This document shows, piece by piece, positions 57,520 through 64,000 of a DNA stretch of 64,000 nucleotides; position 1 is the first letter of the stretch; every line of letters begins with the position of its first letter. The notes under the pieces are model-generated. The model saw only the letters and a list, made by a program, of their open reading frames with translations, had not been told where the DNA came from and searched no databases. The stretch is from NCBI GenBank assembly GCA_958295665.1, contig OY282560.1, forward strand, positions 44,330,333 through 44,394,332. Direction: 5' to 3'. Position numbers and translations under genes: made by a program. This DNA comes from Tipula vernalis (taxonomy: Eukaryota; Arthropoda; Insecta; Diptera; Tipulidae).

Positions 57520-58316
57520 GAGAATAAACATTTGAAATATAAAAAAAATAATTCAGTGTCATCTCATGCGTACGAAAGGTTGTACATATTTTTATTTCCA
57601 GTAATTTTTTGCAACATTTAAAAATAATAAAATTGTTACTTGAATAATGATTTAAAGATAAATAAATCTTAATTAAAAAAGGCAAATAAGCCAGAAAAAT
57701 ATTTATAAACTATAATTTTATTAATAATTTTAAGTTAGAAAAATTACACGACGTACATACTCCCTTTCCTGCGCTTGGATCAACACTAAAAGTTAAAATC
57801 ACTAATTTACTTCTTATATTTTTCACATTATCCCTCTTATACGATGTTAAACAAAAAAACCTTATGCCATGTTATATTAAACAAAAAACTAAAAAATACG
57901 CACATTTGACAGTGTCTAATGGGCGTTTTTTTAAGTTTTTTGTTTAACATGATGCAAATAAGAGAGATAAAATGACACGAAAAAGAAGGATATAAAATAT
58001 AAAGTGGAAAAAATAAGAAGTAAATTAGTTATTTTGGCTTAGTGTTAATTCAAGCACAGGAAAGGGTGGATGTACGTCGTGTGATTTTTCATCATTTTAA
58101 ATTATTAATAAAATTTTAGTTTATAAATATTTATCTGACTTATTTTCCATTTTTAGTTAATATTTATTTATCTTTAAATTATTATTTAATTAACAATTTT
58201 ATTAGTTTTAAATTTTGCAGAAAATTACTGGAAATAAAAATATGTACAACATTCCTTTCGTGCGCATGAGGTAACACTGAATTGTTTTTTTTTTGATTTT
58301 TCAAATGCTTATTCTC
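57520..58316. mobile_element. long palindrome / foldback element
   Basis: About 800 bp folding back on itself, with arms of about 390 bp and a centre near 57918 with a spacer of roughly 20 bases. Outer ends: left GAGAATAAACATTTGAAA, right TTTCAAATGCTTATTCTC. Internal matches include TTGTACATATTTTTATTTCCAGTAATTTT and TACACGACGTACAT on both arms. No coding sequence. A target duplication is not clear. Confidence 0.85.
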
Positions 58317-60060
58317 ACATAACTCAAAAAAAAAAAAAAAAAAAAGTTAAAAATATTATGAATGTGGTCGACGAAGAATGTAAAAATTAAAAACCATTTA
58401 TTTATGCTGCTTTTTTTTTTTATATTGAAGATCACCACGAGCAATTGATTTCGTATATTGTTTTGAATTTTTGGTAACGAAGTAAAATGAATGTCTCGTT
58501 TACAACAAAAATAGATAGAAAAACATGAGTTCCTCATGTTAAAAGGTAGGGAAAAATAACTCAAGGCGAGCGGAAGCAACAAAAAAGTTGAACCGATTTC
58601 ACCCGCTTAGCTTATTTTTGATACTTACCATCATGAGAAAACACACTAAAACAATAAAAATATTTGACGGCACACAATAGCAAAATGTATATTATACGCC
58701 GTGTACATATACAAAATTCTCAATCCTCAATCCTCATTTTGCGACCAAAATCGATACCCTGGTATCCCTTCTGTGAGTCGCTGTATAATTTCACTGTTCA
58801 ACGATGTTTGCCTTGTTACACAGCACAAGCTTTTTGGAATAATATATCGAGATGTCCATACCACGTGTTCTTTTAAAATTCTCTGCTTTCTGTCGACGAA
58901 TAGTTATCATGTTATCACGTTATTAACTGCCATCATTATTACTCGATGAAGTTGGATTTTATTTCGATGGCATTTTTTTCATAACCCCCTATGCTTATAC
59001 ATACATATGTATATAAAAAGTAATGCACTACAGTCAAATTCTACACATTTGATTGACAACAGTATATAATACATGGCTTTAATTTCATTCGAGTTTAGCA
59101 CATCATTACAACTAATTTTCAAAACTCATTTTTAAAATTGGCTCCTAAAAGCCATCCCTTATCCTAAGCTTAATCATAGTTTATAATTGGCTTAAACACA
59201 TTTTATTTAGCTGCTTAATTTTTAAAAATTTACCTTTATTTGTATGTCTATACTTGTATATATGCATAATGTAAATATTTTGTGTTTGTTAATGTTATAA
59301 ATCGACACTGGATTGTGGCAATCCACAGATTGTATTATTATAAATTAAATAAATAGAAATATACGAATTTCTATGTCATCGCTTCAATCATATAAGCATT
59401 TTGTGGTTAATAAAGCTACTCGAACCTGTGAATTTAGTACGATGCCGAAGAAAGTGAAACTAAATATTAATGGGGGCCCACTTCCTTCATAATTTTCCCG
59501 TTCAATTTTTACTTATTCAATGACTCGTTAAAAGTTCACAAAACATAACTGAAGTTTGGTGGTAATTTTGGAGATGGCATTTTTCGGGATCAAAACAATA
59601 AATGAGGGAAATACCCCAAACCATCATTACATTGCCATTTTATTACTCATGCACAATCTATTATAATTAATTTGTAAAATCAAAATTGACCCCAAAAAAA
59701 AAACTGTCGCCACCCACAAGTTAATGATCAAAAAAAAAAAAATTAAAAATTAATCATTGCAACCGCAAACTATAATCGCCATAATTCTGATACGATATCT
59801 GAGTAAATAATTAGCACTTGTTAATTAAAGCTTTTAACACTTTATCATGATTAAAAAGATACTCAGAAGGAATGAGAATTTCTTCAAGATGAATCATACA
59901 CTATACAGTACTAGCACTTAGTAAATTATACAGATATGAAATTAAAGCGATTAAGTTACACAGAAATGCTTAATCATTTTTATCGACTAATTGGCGTCTG
60001 ATAAAATGTATCCCCACCACAAAAAAACAAACAAAAAAAAATTGTCAACCAAAATCTTAT
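58317..60060. other. AT-rich intergenic sequence upstream of gene B
   Basis: Contains an A20 run at 58326-58345 and short overlapping frames at 58664-58949 without motifs. No TE was recognised. Confidence 0.5.
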
Positions 60061-60063
60061 TAT

Positions 60064-60098
60064 TATATAAATTAATATAAGCTACAGTCGTTAGTCTT
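60064..60098 (+). promoter_or_regulatory. core promoter of gene B
   Basis: TATATAAA at 60064-60071 and an initiator-like TTAGTCTT with its A at 60093, 27-29 bp apart, the usual fly spacing. The predicted 5' leader is 52 nt. Confidence 0.55.
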
Positions 60099-60144
60099 AA
60101 GCTAAACATTCCAAGTTTATACGCGCGCGGTCATACAAATCAAG

Positions 60145-60489
60145 ATGGATACAAAATATTTATTCGTATTGCTGTTGGCAGCATGTGTGATTTATATCAC
60201 ATCGGCAGCATCTACAACAAAAGCACAATTAACACATCCCAGCGTTATCGATGGCAACAAATCAACAACATTATTAGCGGATAAAAATAACAACGATCCG
60301 AATAAAGTACGTAAACAACGTGCAATCGTTTTTCGACCATTATTCGTATACAGGCAGCAAGAAAAGAAACGGATCCGACAAAAACAGTTGCTGGACAAGT
60401 GCATTGCAAAATTAAAACAAATGGGTTATAAACCACCGTATCAGAATCATATGCACAAATGTAATCTACAAGTTCGAGATTTTTATTAA
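60145..60489 (+). CDS. gene B: small secreted protein with IVFRPLFVYR core
   Basis: Intact single-exon frame of 114 residues from ATG in context CAAGATGG. Residues 1-22 are a signal peptide (MDTKYLFVLLLAACVIYITS). A Thr/Asn/Asp-rich linker follows (23-55), then a basic site VRKQR, the core AIVFRPLFVYRQQ (60-72), and a basic helix-like part EKKRIRQKQLLDK with KCIAKLKQMG and a tail with a second Cys (C86 and C106, possibly paired). The ten-residue core is identical to that of gene A although five of its ten codons differ silently. It lies on the opposite strand, 45 kb from gene A. The KQR and KKR sites around the core would allow a peptide to be cut out, but there is no amidation Gly; function unknown. 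Family not recognised. Confidence 0.85.
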   Translation: MDTKYLFVLLLAACVIYITSAASTTKAQLTHPSVIDGNKSTTLLADKNNNDPNKVRKQRAIVFRPLFVYRQQEKKRIRQKQLLDKCIAKLKQMGYKPPYQNHMHKCNLQVRDFY

Positions 60490-61199
60490 TCATTTTTTGA
60501 AGTTGAAGGTGATAAATGTGCGCACGGCCAATCGATTTTATTTGAAGTTCAATGTTTTAGTAGTTAGTAGGTATAGAGTAATTTGAGTGTGTACGCTAAT
60601 TGTTAATTAAAAGAAAATTTGTAATTTCGAAAGGTGTGCAAAAAATACATTTTTTTTTTTAATATAAGCAGATAAGACTTTTAGGAACCATAACAAAAAA
60701 AAATTTTATTTGAACTACATTACATATTGGTTTTAATTTATTTTAGAGAATAATATTTATTTATTTATTTATTTACGTAAGGTTTTTGTTCAATGTAAAA
60801 TAATTTTTTATTTTTTATTTTTATAGTCAGTTAATAAAATTCAATTAGCAGTAAAGTGAAAATTTGTTTTTTTTTTATAATATAGACCTCCCTAAAAATA
60901 CATTTTTTTAAATAGTTTAAATTTATTGATTTGCCAAATTTTGGGACAATCAGACGCCCGATAAGTTAAATTAAAAAGTGATTTAAATTTATAAAAATAA
61001 AAAAAATTTACCTACTGTTGTGGTTTGTGATTCAGCAAAATGGTACAGAGAAAGGTGGGTTTGTGACTAATGTGCTATTATTACATAAAGTTTATTTACG
61101 GAAGTGAAATACAATTTGAAAAAAAAAAAAACAAACAAAAAATGTTTATCAACTATATGTTACTAAAATAATAAGTACAGTGTATGTGTTTACTTATTT
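60490..61199. other. AT-rich 3' flank of gene B
   Basis: Contains an (ATTT)n run at about 60753-60775 and an AATAAA near 60834 on the plus strand, far for a gene B poly(A) site. On the minus strand AATAAA at about 61091-61096 could serve the exon at 61200. Confidence 0.5.
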
Positions 61200-61340
61200 T
61201 CATAGAATTGTTGATATTTGGTTCGGTTTTGGTGTTGTGTCGCAGTACAGATCTACTGTACCGGGTCGCGCATCATCAATATACTCATTTGATGGATCAT
61301 AAATAATGTCAACCCAGCGACCTTCAGAAATGGTGTTTCT
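61200..61340 (-). CDS. probable terminal exon, unknown protein
   Basis: Minus-strand open segment of about 45 codons ending in TGA at 61202-61200 and opening after an AAAAG acceptor-like site near 61341. It encodes SEGRWVDIIYDPSNEYIDDA and then GTVDLYCDTTPKPNQI. GC content is well above the flanks and third positions are mixed, as in real coding DNA. There is no ATG and a stop lies just upstream, so it must be a 3' exon of a spliced gene whose other exons would lie beyond 61340, perhaps outside the window, or a relic of one. The acceptor lacks a strong pyrimidine tract. Family not recognised. Confidence 0.4.
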   Translation of the reverse strand, partial: RNTISEGRWVDIIYDPSNEYIDDARPGTVDLYCDTTPKPNQISTIL

Positions 61341-61419
61341 TTTCAATCATATAAATATAAAGAATGAAAGTGCCGAAGTATTTTCCACGGAGATTTAAAA
61401 TTCAATGAGATATACACCC

Positions 61420-61760
61420 CTTTTAGAGGGGCGCCATCACGTTTTCACAAATAACTCGGTTACATTGCATTTTAGGAAAAAGATCAAACGGCAAAGTTGT
61501 TCTACGAAATAAATAAATTGGCCAGAAGTATTTTTCCTAATCGATGTTATTTTTCCCCAAAGTCGGTTAAATGGGGAAAGGGATTGAAAAAATCGGTTTT
61601 TTACCGAATTTTTAAGTTTGTGAACATCTTTTTGCAAATATCTGGTTATTTGTGCATTACAGGAAAAAATAACTACTGGCAAAGTTGTTTTACGGGAAGC
61701 GCGTCCTATTTTTATCCTAGCGCGTCCTATTTTTACCACTCTTATATTAGCTCACTCTGT
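61420..61760. repeat. degenerate internal repeat with 21-bp doublet
   Basis: Two related blocks about 187 bp apart (CGGTTACATTGCATTTTAGG...GGCAAAGTTGTTCTACG, 61453-61506; TGGTTATTTGTGCATTACAGG...GGCAAAGTTGTTTTACG, 61642-61696), followed by a tandem doublet of AGCGCGTCCTATTTTTA at 61698-61737. Non-coding; likely a decayed repeat family. Confidence 0.55.
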
Positions 61761-61924
61761 GTATCTGTTTTTATCGTCAAATTTTTTAATCAATTTTTTA
61801 ACCACTTGCGATAGTCCAATTGAGCTGAAATTTTGCATGCAGGCTTAACTCCGATGATAATACAAGATTCTAACATTTTTGGACATTAAATTTTTTATTT
61901 AAGAAACTACAAAAAAAAATTAAT

Positions 61925-61938
61925 AAACTTACATAAGA
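61925..61938. repeat. SINE target duplication, left
   Basis: AAACTTACATAAGA, repeated exactly at 62317-62330. Confidence 0.85.
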
Positions 61939-62316
61939 CCGAGCAAACGGCGCAGTGGTTAAAGCTGCGGCGTTTGGATCGGGAGGTACCGGGTTCGAAT
62001 CCCGATAGGGGCGGGATGCAAAAGGGATTTTTCATCATCTGATTACGATCGGTGATGACGATGAACACAACTATGACCCCCTGTTGAGAGTGCAGAATCC
62101 ATGGGCCGACCCACCTTTCATGTCAGCACTATAGGTTGGCATGAAGCAATGCAATGTGCAGGTGGTTTATACAAAGCGGGTCTATAGCCGTACGTCCTCG
62201 ATTTGGCTAATACTGCGTAAAGTAGGACGGTAAAATTAACTGCGAAAGAGTTGGGAGTGCCTTGAGCCCCAGAAAAGATTGCATAGTTTAAAACTAAAAA
62301 AAAAAAAAAAAAAAAA
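61939..62316 (+). mobile_element. tRNA-derived SINE, complete
   Basis: Head with RNA polymerase III promoter boxes: A box in GGCGCAGTGGTTAAAGC (61954-61970) and a perfect B box GGGTTCGAATCCCG (61990-62003). A unique body of about 280 bp follows, ending in a long A run (62297-62319), flanked by 14-bp target duplications. The body does not fold as a tRNA past the head. It would be moved by a LINE; the simple poly(A) tail suggests a poly(A)-recognising partner. The sharp duplications and long A tail point to a recent insertion. Confidence 0.88.
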
Positions 62317-62330
62317 AAACTTACATAAGA
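62317..62330. repeat. SINE target duplication, right
   Basis: Second copy of AAACTTACATAAGA, its first As merging with the poly(A) tail. Confidence 0.85.
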
Positions 62331-62640
62331 ATAAAAAAATTCCATTCATAAAATATTTTTTAAACGACAGTATCTTTTCTCACACTCAATTTTTTTTTTT
62401 AAGGTTTCGAATGAGTGTGAAGTTTATGCTAAAAAAAATAACAAAAAATTACACTGTTAAATTAGCTATTTTCCAATTGGAATTTAAATTATATGAAAAT
62501 TTAAATTTTTTGTAATTTTGGATTTTTCGTACCACCAAACAGATGTTTTTCATCAAAAAACAGGTTCGTTTCTTTCCTTTTCAGTTAGCTGGACCATCTG
62601 TTTATATCGTTAACCAAAAGCATCCAATTGTGTTGAACAT
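62331..62640. other. AT-rich sequence, no recognised feature
   Basis: The open frame over 62279-62515 is poly(A)-derived and not a gene. Confidence 0.5.
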
Positions 62641-63241
62641 TACTATATAAGGCCCCGCACATTTCTTAGAATAGCTAAGCCATATAGCGGTCAATGTCAC
62701 CAAGCCGATTCAATTATAATGAACTATAATATATTTCACAGTTTTTGGAATTTTTAATAATTTTCCATTATTTTAAAAGTTTTATATCGCCGACCGCAAA
62801 AATGTCCACAAGGTATTGCCCATTATTTCAGATAACTTGGCCATGTGCCAGTCTACGAGGTCAACCTTATGCAAATGTGATGAACTATACTATACTTCTC
62901 AGAATTTAGAATTTTTAATAATTTTATTAGTATTAAAATTGTTGTATTTCCGATCACAGAGATGTCCACAAGGTCTTGACTATATTTTTGGATAACTTGG
63001 CCATATGCCAGTCTACCTGGTCAACCTTATTCAGTTGTGATGAACTATACTATTCTTCACAAAATTTAGAATTTTTAATAATTTTATTGGTTAAAAGTAT
63101 TTGGTCTCGAGACATTATCTTTTCTCTGCATCAGCAAATCAAAATTGTGGACATTTCTGTGATCGGAGATCAACAACAATTTTTAAAACCAATAAAATTA
63201 TTAAAAATTCGAAATTCTGTGAAGTATAGTATAGTTCATCA
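62641..63241. repeat. 160-bp tandem repeat with an inverted copy
   Basis: Roughly three direct units, period 160 bp (AATGTCCACAAGG at 62801 and GATGTCCACAAGG at 62961; GTGATGAACTATACTAT at about 62878 and 63039), then an inverted partial copy at 63147-63241 (GTGGACATTTCTGTGATCGG to GTTCATCACAATTA). The Tc1 element begins exactly at the end of the inverted copy. Confidence 0.8.
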
Positions 63242-64000
63242 CAATTATACACTGTGTTTCATAAATATAGCACCACGATCAAAACTGCAAGTTTTAAAGT
63301 TCATTTCAGATTTATTCGTTATATTTTGTACCTAAAGTATTAAATAGTATTCATTTATTATTATAAAAATATTTCTTAAAATTATTTCTTAATAAATGGT
63401 ATTTTTTTCTAAATTAATTAAAATTTAAGTGTCACAAAATTTTAGCACCATCTTTGAAAATAATTAGTTTACATTAAATTCGGTATTAAATTGCACGTTA
63501 GTAGTGAGTGACATTGCTCACTTTTTTAATTATTTCAAAAATTCTGGTTTTCATTCCATTTATCAGTTTTTTCAGTATGTTTTGGTCAAATTTATTCCAC
63601 TCTTCAATGATAACCTTCTTTAGGTCCGAAATTGTATCATATTGGCGATTATTTGCATACACTCGCCGAACTAGAATTCCCCAAATGTTTTCTATTGGGT
63701 TCATGTCAGGACTGCAAGCTGGCCAATCCAAAACCTCAACACATTCAGACTCCAACCAAAATTTCGTCTCTCGACTGACATGAACGGTAGCGTTATCCTG
63801 TTGAAATACATACTGTGTTTCAAAGTTCTAACGTAAAAACGGTATTAGACTAGAATGGAGAACACTAATGTATTCTTTACTGTTCATTTTTGTTGACGGG
63901 AACTGGAGTTCTAGACATCCGTTTGAAAAAATGGCTCCCCAAACCATTAAACTTCCGCCACCAAAATTGCGTTTGGAAAAGTATTGCTCCTCCTTCCGTA
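63242..64000 (-). mobile_element. Tc1-like transposon, right part outside window
   Basis: The 3' terminal repeat starts CACTGTGTTTCATAAATATAGCACCA-like at 63242, directly after a TA (63240-63241), the Tc1 target. Coding sequence is on the minus strand and continues beyond base 64000, so the other end is not visible. Confidence 0.85.
63498..64000 (-). pseudogene. Tc1-like transposase, C-terminal two thirds
   Basis: Minus-strand frame entering at the window edge. It has FGGGSLMVWGAIFSNGCLEL, then YVFQQDNATVHVSRETKF (second catalytic Asp), then VLDWPACSPDMNPIENIWG (last catalytic Glu), 34 residues between Asp and Glu, the D34E signature of Tc1. A C-terminal helix part ends at 63498. One in-frame stop near 63830 breaks it. 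The N-terminal DNA-binding part would lie beyond 64000. Confidence 0.88.

Noticed and set aside
58664..58949. Two overlapping plus-strand frames
   Set aside because: No motif, no support on either strand, and the frames compete for the same DNA.
61030..61050. Tiny ATG exon (ATGGTACAGAGAAAG before a GTGGGT donor) on the plus strand
   Set aside because: Good start context but only five codons and no matching next exon; such patterns arise by chance.
61939..62010. A tRNA gene
   Set aside because: The A and B boxes are present but the sequence does not close into a tRNA, and it is joined to a body and poly(A) tail with target duplications; it is the head of a SINE.

Overview
The window looks like a gene-poor, repeat-dense stretch of an insect nuclear genome, most likely a higher fly (Diptera). 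The case rests on the AT-rich background, a 64-bp intron of the short fly type, a TCAGTC initiator motif, three BEL/Pao and several Ty3/Gypsy elements, an insect-type retroviral env remnant and Tc1, hAT and Harbinger remnants. The species cannot be fixed from the sequence. No rRNA, free-standing tRNA, CRISPR or bacterial gene is present.

Layout. 1-4204 is a tandem satellite of about 172-bp monomers that continues past the left edge. It stops abruptly and is followed by an LTR fragment (4331-4669). 6.0-14.0 kb holds two broken BEL/Pao elements on the minus strand with an env remnant between them. 14.5-14.9 kb holds a small, apparently intact spliced gene for a secreted protein (gene A, minus strand). 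15.2-20.5 kb is a nearly complete non-LTR retrotransposon (minus) that fuses an OTU-type cysteine protease domain to an endonuclease and reverse transcriptase; it is flanked by a 20-bp target duplication. 21.2-24.6 kb is a decayed LOA/I-like non-LTR element, followed by a Tc1 fragment. 26.2-29.9 kb is a Harbinger-type element with unusually long (about 1 kb) inverted arms. 31.8-32.6 kb holds possible exon fragments. 33.0-36.8 kb is a decayed multidomain gene with a PIN/XPG-like nuclease region and a Cys-rich tail, probably an Academ-type DNA transposon. 36.8-42.6 kb is a nest: a Gypsy fragment, then an inverted LTR element whose 5' LTR is split by a hAT transposon, then a head-to-head solo LTR. 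44.3-47.3 kb is a retrotransposon tail and a roughly 0.9-1.05-kb tandem duplication. 47.8-51.2 kb is a third BEL/Pao element and 52.7-57.0 kb a Gypsy element. 57.5-58.3 kb is a near-perfect long palindrome. 60.1-60.5 kb holds gene B (plus strand), a paralogue of gene A. 61.2 kb has a likely terminal exon on the minus strand, 61.9-62.3 kb a complete tRNA-derived SINE, and 63.2-64.0 kb the end of a Tc1 element.

The only genes that look alive are A and B. Each encodes a small protein with a signal peptide and the identical core IVFRPLFVYR. Five of the ten core codons differ between the two genes and every difference is silent, which is the mark of protein-level selection. I do not recognise the family. 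All other coding sequence belongs to mobile elements, nearly all of it broken by stops, frameshifts or deletions.
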